Source of the DNA: CAYSCZ01 sp964429655
Lineage (GTDB): Bacteria; Bacteroidota; Bacteroidia; Cytophagales; Cyclobacteriaceae
Reading direction: 5' to 3'
DNA length: 37,730 bases
NCBI GenBank assembly: GCA_964429655.1
Contig: CAYSCZ010000028.1
Coordinates: forward strand, 1-37,730
Shown here: one piece after another, positions 15,283-23,965 of the stretch
How positions within the stretch are numbered: position 1 is the stretch's first letter
Layout of the letters: every line of letters starts with the position of its first letter
Made by a program: the position numbers and the translations under genes
The notes under the pieces: model-generated
What the model was told of the DNA's origin: nothing
What the model saw: only the letters and a program-made list of their open reading frames with translations
Databases searched by the model: none

Positions 15283-17754
15283 CTATGGAGTCAAAACCGC
15301 TTCTTTAACTGGTAACTCTCGAGCGTTTTCAACTTTTTCCTCAAGTAAAGCAATGTCAAGCACCTCATCTACTCTATCAACAAAATGAAAGTGAATATCT
15401 TTTATATGGTCGTTATTTACTTCTTCAAGGTCTTTTTCATTATTTTTACACATGATGATCTCTTTAATCCCTGACCTACGTGCTGCCAGGATTTTTTCTT
15501 TTATCCCTCCCACGGGAAGCACTTTTCCTCTCAGTGTAATTTCACCAGTCATTGCAAGCTTACTTTTTATTTTTCGTTGTGTAAAAGCAGATGCCAGGGA
15601 AGTAAGCATGGTTATACCGGCAGAAGGGCCATCTTTTGGCACTGCACCTGCTGGTACATGAACGTGGAGGTCATATTGACTAAATAATTTTATATCAATA
15701 TCATAGCGCTCAGCATTTGATTTCAAAAAGGATAGTGCAGTCATGGCAGATTCTTTCATTATATCACCCAGCTGACCGGATAGTGTCAATTTTCCTTTCC
15801 CCTCACTCAAACTGGATTCTATAAATAGAATATCCCCTCCTACAGAAGTCCAAGCCAATCCTACTGCAACTCCCGGTATTTTATTTTCTTGGTATATCTC
15901 GTTATCAAATTGTTCCGGGCCAAGAATCCTGCGCACTTCTTTTTCATTGATCTTTTTCTGATAGGATTCTTCCATGGCTACAGATTTTGCCACATTTCTT
16001 ATCACAGCGGATATTTTTCGCTCCAGGTTCCTTACCCCTGATTCTCGCGTGTAGTTTTCTATGATCTTCTTAATAGCCTTTTCATCAAATGAAATCTGCT
16101 TAGCCTTTAAACCATTTTCTTTTCTTTGCTTGGGTATCAAATGTCTTTTGGCGATCTGAACCTTTTCTTCCAATGTGTAACCTGAAATATTTATCACTTC
16201 CATCCTGTCCAGTAATGCTGGTTGAATGGTATCAAGCGTATTTGCGGTTGCAATGAATAGTACTTTGGATAAATCATAATCCACTTCCAAATAATTGTCC
16301 TTGAAAGTATCATTTTGTTCAGGGTCAAGTACTTCCAATAAGGCAGAGGAGGGATCACCCCTAAAATCAGAGCTCACTTTGTCGATCTCATCCAAAATAA
16401 AAACAGGATTGGAGCTACCGGATTTGTTTATGTTTTGAAGGATCTTACCAGGCATAGCGCCAATGTATGTTTTCCTATGTCCCCTGATCTCGGCTTCATC
16501 ATGAACACCCCCTAATGACATTCGTATATATTTCCTGTTTAGGGCTTTAGCTATGGATTTGCCCAAAGATGTTTTCCCAACGCCTGGGGGGCCATAAAAA
16601 CATAGTATCGGGCCTTTTAGGTCATTTTTTATTTTTCTTACAGCCAGGTATTCAAGGATACGATCCTTAACTTTTTCCAGACCGAAGTGGTCCCTGTCCA
16701 GGATATCCTGTGCATTTTTTAAAGCAAAATTGTCTTCTGTAAATTCATTCCAGGGTAAATCAACCAAGAGTTCCAGATAACTCATAGATAATGGATATTC
16801 AGCTGCGGCCGGATTCATTCGCTGCACTTTGTCAACCTCCCTGTTAAAATGGTCATAAACATCTTGAGGCCAATTTTTCTCAGCGGCTTTATCCCTAAGT
16901 TGATTAAGTTGTTGATCGGGACCATCCTGCCCTAATTCATCCTGAAGCACTTTAATTTGTTGGCGCAGGTAATAATCCCTTTGCTGTTGGTCGATGTCGG
17001 TATGGACTTTTTTCTGAATCTCATTCTTTAACTCCAGCATTTGTATGTCCTTCATCATATACCGAAGGAGCTGGTTGGCTTTCTTCACCCCATCATTGAT
17101 CTCCAAAAGTTTTTGTTTGTCCCTGACCTCAGCATTAATATTTGAACATAAAAAATGAGTCAAAAAGCTGGTGCTTTCAATATTATCTAGCGCTATCTGG
17201 GCTTCTTTAGGGATCTCTGGGTTTAAGTGAAGTATATCAGTCGCTGCATCTTTTAATGACTGTACAAGTGCCTGGGCTTCATTTTTTTCAGCTGATGGAA
17301 AACTTTCTTTCAAATAACTAACGTCAGCTATTAGATAAGGCTCTTCTTTAACTATTTCATTTATTTCAAACCGCTTACGACCCTGAATAATAATGGTGGT
17401 ATTTCCATCGGGAAGCACCAACATTTTAATGATTTGAGCAGCAGTACCTATTTTATAAATATCCTCTTTCCCCGGTTCATCCACATTGGAGTTTTTCTGT
17501 GCAATAACTCCAATAACTTTCCCAGCTTTGTAAGCTTTTTTTACAAGTTTTATAGATTTTTGCCTCCCAACAGTTATTGGGATAACCACACCCGGATATA
17601 AAACAGTATTGCGAATTGGTAAAATGGGGAGATTTTCAGGATATTCAATTTCGGATGATCCTTCTTCAGATTCATCGTGGGTAATAATTTGTATAAAATC
17701 ACCAGATTCCTCATTAATTAGTTCATTTAAGTTATTCCATGGATTATTAATCAT
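15283..17754 (-). CDS. lon: Lon ATP-dependent protease
   Basis: Lon is a hexameric AAA+ protease that degrades misfolded and short-lived regulatory proteins. The 823-residue chain has the N-terminal substrate-binding domain (NLPILPIRNTVLYPGVVIPI at 41-60), Walker A GPPGVGKTS (388-396) and Walker B FILDEID (452-458). The serine-lysine proteolytic dyad is complete: Ser711 in KDGPSAGIT and Lys754 in GGIKEKILAA. The 43-residue spacing equals that in E. coli Lon (S679, K722). The start at 17754 is the ATG giving MINNPWNNL. It heads the lon-porQ-hslU run, divergent from the OmpA-family gene. A short imperfect palindrome (GTGCCATTGTGACAC) lies upstream. Confidence 0.97.
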   Translation of the reverse strand: MINNPWNNLNELINEESGDFIQIITHDESEEGSSEIEYPENLPILPIRNTVLYPGVVIPITVGRQKSIKLVKKAYKAGKVIGVIAQKNSNVDEPGKEDIYKIGTAAQIIKMLVLPDGNTTIIIQGRKRFEINEIVKEEPYLIADVSYLKESFPSAEKNEAQALVQSLKDAATDILHLNPEIPKEAQIALDNIESTSFLTHFLCSNINAEVRDKQKLLEINDGVKKANQLLRYMMKDIQMLELKNEIQKKVHTDIDQQQRDYYLRQQIKVLQDELGQDGPDQQLNQLRDKAAEKNWPQDVYDHFNREVDKVQRMNPAAAEYPLSMSYLELLVDLPWNEFTEDNFALKNAQDILDRDHFGLEKVKDRILEYLAVRKIKNDLKGPILCFYGPPGVGKTSLGKSIAKALNRKYIRMSLGGVHDEAEIRGHRKTYIGAMPGKILQNINKSGSSNPVFILDEIDKVSSDFRGDPSSALLEVLDPEQNDTFKDNYLEVDYDLSKVLFIATANTLDTIQPALLDRMEVINISGYTLEEKVQIAKRHLIPKQRKENGLKAKQISFDEKAIKKIIENYTRESGVRNLERKISAVIRNVAKSVAMEESYQKKINEKEVRRILGPEQFDNEIYQENKIPGVAVGLAWTSVGGDILFIESSLSEGKGKLTLSGQLGDIMKESAMTALSFLKSNAERYDIDIKLFSQYDLHVHVPAGAVPKDGPSAGITMLTSLASAFTQRKIKSKLAMTGEITLRGKVLPVGGIKEKILAARRSGIKEIIMCKNNEKDLEEVNNDHIKDIHFHFVDRVDEVLDIALLEEKVENARELPVKEAVLTP

Positions 17755-17915
17755 ATGTGTCTGAGCATCCTTTTGTTAAATTAGTGCCATTGTGACACTT
17801 TAGTAAAAAAATGTGAATTTATAAATGAAAATAAAAGGGACAATCTGTATGCCAATTCTATGAATTTTTAGTAATTTCTGTTTTATTACAGTATAAATAA
17901 TGCATTGTTACAAGA

Positions 17916-19904
17916 ATGGATAAAACTAACCTGTTTTATAAATTTAGATTTTACTCCATTATTCTACTCTGTAACTGCTGTTTCGGCAGTTTAGTTTTTG
18001 CTCAGGATGATAAGGTAACTACAGATACCTCATCTTTAATCAAACCACTAGAGATCGTAACCTTTAAAAACATAGACAAAGTTACCTATTATCAAAATAA
18101 TAGTGACCTAAGAAAGATTGAGCAATTGGATAGACAGAAAAAATGGCAAGAATTATACGATGTGCTTATTAGCTACATAAGCAATTTTGGCATTCAAAAT
18201 TTTTACAAAGACACCCATCTGATTTGGAAACTTGCAAAATTAGTAGAATTACTTGATGACGCAGAGAAAGCGAAACCACTCTACAGGCTTGTGTTGAAAC
18301 ATCATCATGAAGGCATAAATCTTAAAGAGATTGAATTTTATTATGACTCATTGAATGAGCAGGCAAAAGATATCTATGTGCCGATTGATTATTATTACGA
18401 ATTAGTTGAGCATCGGAAAACCATAGATACATTAAAGCCTCCACATGGGGTATTACTGAATATGGGAGGCAACATTAACTCAAAATGGGCGGACTATGGC
18501 CCTTCTATGAGTATCAATGATAAACAATTGATATTTACCTCCAAAAGGAATCAAATAAGGCGGCAATTAAATTATGTGGATAATGAAGATATCTTCACAA
18601 GCTATAAAATTGGAAATAATTACTGGTCTGAGAGTAAGCCGGTAACAGGTATCAATTCAAGATATAATGAAGGGTCACCATGCATGTCTAGAGACGGTAA
18701 AAAAATATATTTCTCAAGGTGCGATTGCCGGAATTGCTATGGGGACTGTGACCTTTTTGTTGCTGAAATGGATGAAGACAGTACATGGACCAACATTGAA
18801 AACCTGGGTATAAATGTTAATAGTGTAGGTTGGGATTCCCACCCATCTTTGTCTCATAGTGAGGATACACTTTATTTTGCATCCGACCGAATCGGAGGGT
18901 TTGGGTTATCTGATATATACTTTACCTATAAAACAGCTGATGGTGAATGGTCACCTGCCAGGAATATCGGGCCAATTATTAACACACGCAATAATGAAGT
19001 AAGCCCTTTTTACCACCCAACCCACCATTTATTGTATTTTAGTTCAAATGGTCAGTTATACAATTTTGGTGAGTATGACATTTTTAAGACATACAGACAA
19101 AATGGCACTTTTACCGAGCCAATGAATACTGGTCCTCTGGTGAATGGCATGGGTAGTGAGTTTTACTTCACCATTGATTCAAGGTCAACCCATCTTTTTT
19201 ACGCTAGGTCAAGTACGCGAAACCTTAGTAGGTTAGATCTTTATTCTTTTCCATTACCTATGGAAGCCCAGCCTGGTGCTGTTATATCGGTCACAGGTAC
19301 ACTTACTGATTCATTATCCGGGAAACCTTTTAAAGGGATTGTTTCAATAATTGATTTGGATGAAGGCATTGAAGTAGCTCCAAAATTTCTCAAGCCGGAT
19401 GGATCTTTTGAGTTTAGGTTAATCAATCAAAGAAATTATTTATTGGTTATACAGGGTGATGATTTTTTTAGAATAGAGGAAGTATTTTATCTGGATGGGC
19501 CCGCAGAGTTCAATAAGGTTACGGAGCCAATTGCCAGTAAGGTGAAGTTTGAATCTATAGCGTTTGACGTTGGAAGAGCACAGTTAAAAGAGGCAATGTA
19601 TGCTGACTTAAATAAAATTGTAAATTTCATGTATGACAATCCAGATTTTCAATTGAGGATATTAGGACACACTGATGATGTAGGGTCCCCAGCTTACAAT
19701 CTTAAGCTATCTGAAAATCGTGCCGGGAATATTTACAGGTATATGGTGGAATTTGGGGGTGTTGAATCTGACAGAATTTCGTATAAAGGCTTTGGTAGTA
19801 CTAAACCAATAATCGAAAAGGACACGGAGGAAGCCAGAAAAATTAACAGGAGGGTAGAGTTTGAAATCTACCGCCCTGCACTAAATGAACTTAATACCAA
19901 TTAG
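17916..19904 (+). CDS. OmpA-family multidomain envelope protein, PorE-like architecture
   Basis: The 662-residue protein has a signal peptide (about 1-29) and a helical, TPR-like N-terminal region (about 45-160). A PD40/WD40-like propeller region follows (about 185-425), with repeats such as YGPSMSINDKQLIFTSKR, GSPCMSRDGKKIYFS and WDSHPSLSHSEDTLYFASDR. Next come a carboxypeptidase regulatory-like beta-sandwich (about 448-525) and a C-terminal OmpA peptidoglycan-binding domain with LGHTDDVGSPAYNLKLSENR. The order TPR, propeller, CRD, OmpA is that of PorE, a periplasmic type IX secretion component of about the same length. PorE is a lipoprotein; here the cysteines in the signal region (LLCNCCFG) do not form a clean lipobox. 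Generic OmpA/PD40 proteins are common in the phylum, so PorE is an inference. Confidence 0.85.
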   Translation: MDKTNLFYKFRFYSIILLCNCCFGSLVFAQDDKVTTDTSSLIKPLEIVTFKNIDKVTYYQNNSDLRKIEQLDRQKKWQELYDVLISYISNFGIQNFYKDTHLIWKLAKLVELLDDAEKAKPLYRLVLKHHHEGINLKEIEFYYDSLNEQAKDIYVPIDYYYELVEHRKTIDTLKPPHGVLLNMGGNINSKWADYGPSMSINDKQLIFTSKRNQIRRQLNYVDNEDIFTSYKIGNNYWSESKPVTGINSRYNEGSPCMSRDGKKIYFSRCDCRNCYGDCDLFVAEMDEDSTWTNIENLGINVNSVGWDSHPSLSHSEDTLYFASDRIGGFGLSDIYFTYKTADGEWSPARNIGPIINTRNNEVSPFYHPTHHLLYFSSNGQLYNFGEYDIFKTYRQNGTFTEPMNTGPLVNGMGSEFYFTIDSRSTHLFYARSSTRNLSRLDLYSFPLPMEAQPGAVISVTGTLTDSLSGKPFKGIVSIIDLDEGIEVAPKFLKPDGSFEFRLINQRNYLLVIQGDDFFRIEEVFYLDGPAEFNKVTEPIASKVKFESIAFDVGRAQLKEAMYADLNKIVNFMYDNPDFQLRILGHTDDVGSPAYNLKLSENRAGNIYRYMVEFGGVESDRISYKGFGSTKPIIEKDTEEARKINRRVEFEIYRPALNELNTN

Positions 19905-19913
19905 CGTTTTGTT

Positions 19914-21230
19914 TTAGGTGAATACTTTGTAGATATCGTTAAATATCACAAAGCCCATAAGGCTGATAAGAAGTACCATTCCAACTTTTTGCGCATTTTC
20001 AAGAAACTTGTCTGAAGGTTTATTTCCTGATAAGATTTCATAGGTTAAAAACATTACATGACCACCATCCAAGGCGGGTATGGGAAGAAAATTCATGAAG
20101 GCTAGTACCATTGAAAGTAACCCGGTAATATTCCAAAAATTTATCCAGTTCCATGTACCTCCAAAAATCTGGGCTATGCCAATGGGCCCGGCTAAAGATT
20201 TTCTCGCATCCACCTTTCCGGAAATCATCTTACCAAAAGCCCTAATGTTCACCCAAACGATATTAAAAGCTTTGGTTGTCCCCACCACAGAAGCCTCCGC
20301 CAAAGAATAACTATCTTTAGAAACTTCTAACAGTGATACTGGATAGAAGCCGAGTGTGCCTTCTTCAGTGACGTCAAGGGTTAAACGCTTTTCTTGCCTG
20401 TCCCTGTTGACCACCATGTTTATTGTGGTGCCTTTATTGTCGCTAAGTATTGATTTTAACTGATCGAAATATTTTACAGGCTTATCATTGATGGAGACAA
20501 TTTCATCCCCTTCTTCAAGGTTGCCTTTTTCTGCATTACTCTCTTCCAATATCGGCCCTACTTTAAAGGGCATCCTCGGTTCAATAAATTTGCTCTGGCT
20601 TTCCCTGTCAGAAAATTTATCAAGAAAACCTTCCGGCATAAATAATTTTACAGTTTCACCATTTCTGTTAACAGTATAGTAGCCATTGTCACTCAGTAAC
20701 ATATCAGCTGACCTGAGGTCCATGAAGCGATCGTAATCTTTGCCGTTAATTTTTATTACTTTATCTCCCGTTTTAAAACCAACTTCTTCTCCCAGTTCAT
20801 AGGCGACTATTCCGTGCTCAACCACTTCATCTTTTGGAATGTAAGACTCACCCTGGTTGTAAACAATTAAAATAAAGATCACAATTCCGGTTATTACATT
20901 TACCACAATACCTCCCATCATAACAATTAACCTTTGCCATGCTGGCTTGGCCCTAAATTCATAGGGTTGGGGTTCATTATTCAGACTTTTTGAATCCAGT
21001 GATTCATCAATCATTCCGGAAATCTTCACAAAACCACCAAGCGGTACAGCACCCAGGGAATATTCTGTTTCTCCGTATTTAAATCCCCAGATTTTTGGAG
21101 GGAACCCGATGGAGTACTTTTCAACCCGCATCCCAAATATTTTGGCTGCTAATAAGTGGCCAAACTCATGCAACCCAACCAAAATTGATAAGCCCAGAAT
21201 TAGCTGGGCGGCCATTATAATTGCTTCCAT
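19914..21230 (-). CDS. rseP: RseP-type site-2 intramembrane metalloprotease
   Basis: The 438-residue polytopic protein is a site-2 protease. The zinc motif HEFGH lies at residues 21-25 in the first helix, and the third ligand motif FLPIPALDGGHV, with Asp388, lies in a late helix. Two PDZ-like regions lie between (about 125-200 and 215-295). RseP-type enzymes cut anti-sigma factors or remnant signal peptides within the membrane. The window holds a membrane putative anti-sigma protein and a DegP protease, but no direct link is shown. It is the last gene of GH3-dxr-rseP; its ATG shares one base with the dxr stop (TAATG). It converges on the OmpA gene with 9 bp between stops. Confidence 0.96.
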   Translation of the reverse strand: MEAIIMAAQLILGLSILVGLHEFGHLLAAKIFGMRVEKYSIGFPPKIWGFKYGETEYSLGAVPLGGFVKISGMIDESLDSKSLNNEPQPYEFRAKPAWQRLIVMMGGIVVNVITGIVIFILIVYNQGESYIPKDEVVEHGIVAYELGEEVGFKTGDKVIKINGKDYDRFMDLRSADMLLSDNGYYTVNRNGETVKLFMPEGFLDKFSDRESQSKFIEPRMPFKVGPILEESNAEKGNLEEGDEIVSINDKPVKYFDQLKSILSDNKGTTINMVVNRDRQEKRLTLDVTEEGTLGFYPVSLLEVSKDSYSLAEASVVGTTKAFNIVWVNIRAFGKMISGKVDARKSLAGPIGIAQIFGGTWNWINFWNITGLLSMVLAFMNFLPIPALDGGHVMFLTYEILSGNKPSDKFLENAQKVGMVLLISLMGFVIFNDIYKVFT

Positions 21231-22402
21231 TAATTAATAAGTTCAGTAGCTTTTATTCTTGTTTCTTTATCTGTTTTAATAAAATCTTCTATTCCAGGCT
21301 TTTCCACAAAATGAACTTTCTCTAAACATTCTTCTATCACTTCAGACATCTCCAAAAAACCAATTCTATCGGATAAAAATTCACTAACCGCTATTTCATT
21401 TGCGGCATTCAGCACACATGGTTGGTTTCCACCTTTGCTTATTGCGATATAGGCTAGCTCCAGATTTCTGAATGTTTCAGTATCTGGTTCTTCAAAATTT
21501 AAAGTGCTAGGTTTACCAAAATCGTACCTTGGAAAATCCGAATAATACCGGTCAGGGTAACTCAAAGCAAATTGAATGGGTATACGCATGTCAGGAATAC
21601 CAAGTTGAGCCTTAATAGAGCCGTCCTGAAATTGTACCATGGAGTGAATGATTGACTGTGGATGTACGACTACCTCCACCTGATCTATGGTCACATTGAA
21701 TAACCATTTTGCTTCTATCACTTCCAAACCTTTATTCATGAGAGAGGCAGAATCAATGGTAACTTTAGCACCCATATCCCAGTTGGGGTGTTTTAAGGCT
21801 TCTTTTTTAGAGACATTTTTCAACTCCTTTCTCTTTTTGCCTCTGAATGGTCCTCCCGAAGCAGTGAGTATTATTTTTTCTATAGGATTATTAAATTCCC
21901 CAATCAAACATTGAAAAATGGCTGAATGTTCTGAATCAACCGGATAAATGTTTACACCATTCTTTTTGGCCAAGCCTGTAATTAAATCACCAGCCACAAC
22001 CAGGGTTTCTTTATTGGCCAAAGCAATGTTTTTCCCGGAATTAATTGCCGATATTGTAGGTTTTAACCCTGAATAACCAACCAGGGCTGTTAATACCAGA
22101 TCGATACTATCCATTGTTACAATGGACGAGATAGCCTCAACCCCTGAAAAAACTTTTATGTTATATTTCTTAAGTGCGGACTGAACTTCCTCGTAGCACT
22201 CATCATTCCCAATGACAATTGCATTTGGTTTAAACTTGATTGATTGCTCTATAAGTAAACCGGCATTATTATTAGCCGTTAATACTTCCACAACAAATCG
22301 ATCAGGATGTCTGCTAATCACATCGAGTGTCTGAGTGCCGATTGAACCTGTTGATCCGAGAATCGCTATTCTCTTAGGATCATGTACTCCATTATTTTGC
22401 AT
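21230..22402 (-). CDS. dxr: 1-deoxy-D-xylulose-5-phosphate reductoisomerase
   Basis: Dxr converts DXP to 2-C-methyl-D-erythritol 4-phosphate with NADPH in the MEP isoprenoid pathway. The 390-residue protein has the NADPH-binding GSTGSIGTQTLDVI (from residue 16), ALANKETLVVAG, the metal- and substrate-site blocks DSEHSAIFQC and TASGGPFR, then MNKGLEVIEAKWLF and HPQSIIHSMVQF. All are standard and the length is normal. The 5' end overlaps the GH3 stop by 11 bp and the 3' end shares one base with the rseP start. A dxr-rseP pair is common in bacteria. Confidence 0.97.
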   Translation of the reverse strand: MQNNGVHDPKRIAILGSTGSIGTQTLDVISRHPDRFVVEVLTANNNAGLLIEQSIKFKPNAIVIGNDECYEEVQSALKKYNIKVFSGVEAISSIVTMDSIDLVLTALVGYSGLKPTISAINSGKNIALANKETLVVAGDLITGLAKKNGVNIYPVDSEHSAIFQCLIGEFNNPIEKIILTASGGPFRGKKRKELKNVSKKEALKHPNWDMGAKVTIDSASLMNKGLEVIEAKWLFNVTIDQVEVVVHPQSIIHSMVQFQDGSIKAQLGIPDMRIPIQFALSYPDRYYSDFPRYDFGKPSTLNFEEPDTETFRNLELAYIAISKGGNQPCVLNAANEIAVSEFLSDRIGFLEMSEVIEECLEKVHFVEKPGIEDFIKTDKETRIKATELIN

Positions 22403-23903
22403 CGTTAATTGTCTCGAGCTTGTTTAACTTATCTGCTATTCTTCTGTCATTAGATAGACGGGGAATTTTGTTTTGACCACCAAGTTTTCCTTCAGATTTC
22501 ATATAGTTTATAAATGATCCATTCCTGAGTGAAAAAATCTTTAATGCCCTCAACACATTACCAGAAATCAGATCATCATAATATGGATTTAATTTCCGAA
22601 GGCACAAATCTAATTCTTTTTCGAAGCCGTTCAAATCATTGGGTTCTTTTGCGAACTCAATAAACCACTCATGTAAAGGTAAACCTTCTTTTGGCGTAAC
22701 CTGGGGAGCAACCGTAAACTCAACCAACTCCACTTCAGGAAATTTCTTTTGAGCATTAAAAATAGCGCTTTCCACTTCCTCACCTATAACATGTTCCCCG
22801 AAAGCTGAAATAAAGTGTTTTATTCTTCCAGTTACTACTAATCGGGGCGGGTTTAAGGATAAAAACTTAACGGTATCTCCAATAGAATAGCCCCATAAGC
22901 CTGCATTGCTGTTGATGATCAAAGCATAATTCACACCAGTTTCCACCTGATCAATAGAATATCTTGGTGGATTATTCTCAAAATATTTATCTGTAGGAAT
23001 GAACTCGAAAAATATGCCTGAATTAACCAAAAGCAAAAGTCCCTCTTTTTCCTGACTATCCTGATACGCAATAAATCCTTCGGAGGCAGGGTAAGTTTCA
23101 ATAGCATCAACTCTTTTTCCGATGCTTTCAAAAAGTTTTTTTCTGTAAGGTTCAAAGTTCACTCCTCCATACACAAACAGAGAAAAATTTGGGAATAGGT
23201 CTTTGATCTTTTTTCCGCTCCTGTCACTCAGTTTATCAAAATACATTTGTACCCATGGAGGAATGCCGGAGATTAACCGCATGTCCTGGTCAATAGTTTC
23301 CTCAACAATCTTATCCACTTTTGCTTCCCAGTCTTCCATGCAATTTATTTCATAACTAGGCAGCTGATTACCACGCAGATATCCGGGTACATGATGATTT
23401 ACTAATCCTGATAAACGGCCTGTATTGATTCCTGAAGTTTTTGTCAGCACTGGACTGCCTGACAGAAATATCATTTTACCATCAATAAACGCTGTGTTTC
23501 TGGTATTATTGATGTAACTAAGTAGTGCATTTCTTGCGCTATTGATATGATTTGGTATAGAGTCTTTTGTAACCGGTATATATTTTGTGCCTGAGGTGGT
23601 GCCGGATGTCTTGGCAAAGTATGCGGGTTTTCCCGGCCAAAGCACATTAGGTTGCCCTTCCAACAAAAGGTTTATATAATGTTTCAACCCTTCATAGTCT
23701 TTTATGGGTACTGCATTTTTGAAATCATCATAATTATTGATATCCTTAAAATTATGGTCATTGCCATATATGGTATTTATGCTTTTATTTACTAGAACCT
23801 TTAGGGTCCTGGATTGGTATTTATCAGCATTATTTGAAAATTTGTATTGGTTTTTTGCAATGATTTTTGCTAATGGCTTGCTTAACAAAGGCTTGATGCT
23901 CAT
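22392..23903 (-). CDS. GH3 auxin-responsive-promoter family protein (putative acyl-adenylating ligase)
   Basis: The 503-residue protein belongs to the GH3 family of the adenylate-forming enzyme superfamily. It has the phosphate-binding motif TSGTTSGTKYIPV (99-111), ETYPASEGFIAYQ (the A5-like segment) and a later GYSIGDTVKFLSLNPPRLVVTGRIKHFISAFGEHV stretch, quoted here in outline, that carries the hinge and ribose-binding residues. Plant GH3 enzymes conjugate amino acids to acyl acids such as jasmonate or auxin. The bacterial substrates are unknown. It lies first in the GH3-dxr-rseP run and overlaps dxr by 11 bp. It is divergent from the DegP gene across 62 bp. Confidence 0.9.
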   Translation of the reverse strand: MSIKPLLSKPLAKIIAKNQYKFSNNADKYQSRTLKVLVNKSINTIYGNDHNFKDINNYDDFKNAVPIKDYEGLKHYINLLLEGQPNVLWPGKPAYFAKTSGTTSGTKYIPVTKDSIPNHINSARNALLSYINNTRNTAFIDGKMIFLSGSPVLTKTSGINTGRLSGLVNHHVPGYLRGNQLPSYEINCMEDWEAKVDKIVEETIDQDMRLISGIPPWVQMYFDKLSDRSGKKIKDLFPNFSLFVYGGVNFEPYRKKLFESIGKRVDAIETYPASEGFIAYQDSQEKEGLLLLVNSGIFFEFIPTDKYFENNPPRYSIDQVETGVNYALIINSNAGLWGYSIGDTVKFLSLNPPRLVVTGRIKHFISAFGEHVIGEEVESAIFNAQKKFPEVELVEFTVAPQVTPKEGLPLHEWFIEFAKEPNDLNGFEKELDLCLRKLNPYYDDLISGNVLRALKIFSLRNGSFINYMKSEGKLGGQNKIPRLSNDRRIADKLNKLETINDAK

Positions 23904-23965
23904 AAATATTATTTTTTATAAAGATTAAAAAATTCTAACGATTAGATGATCAAAGATTCTAAAGA

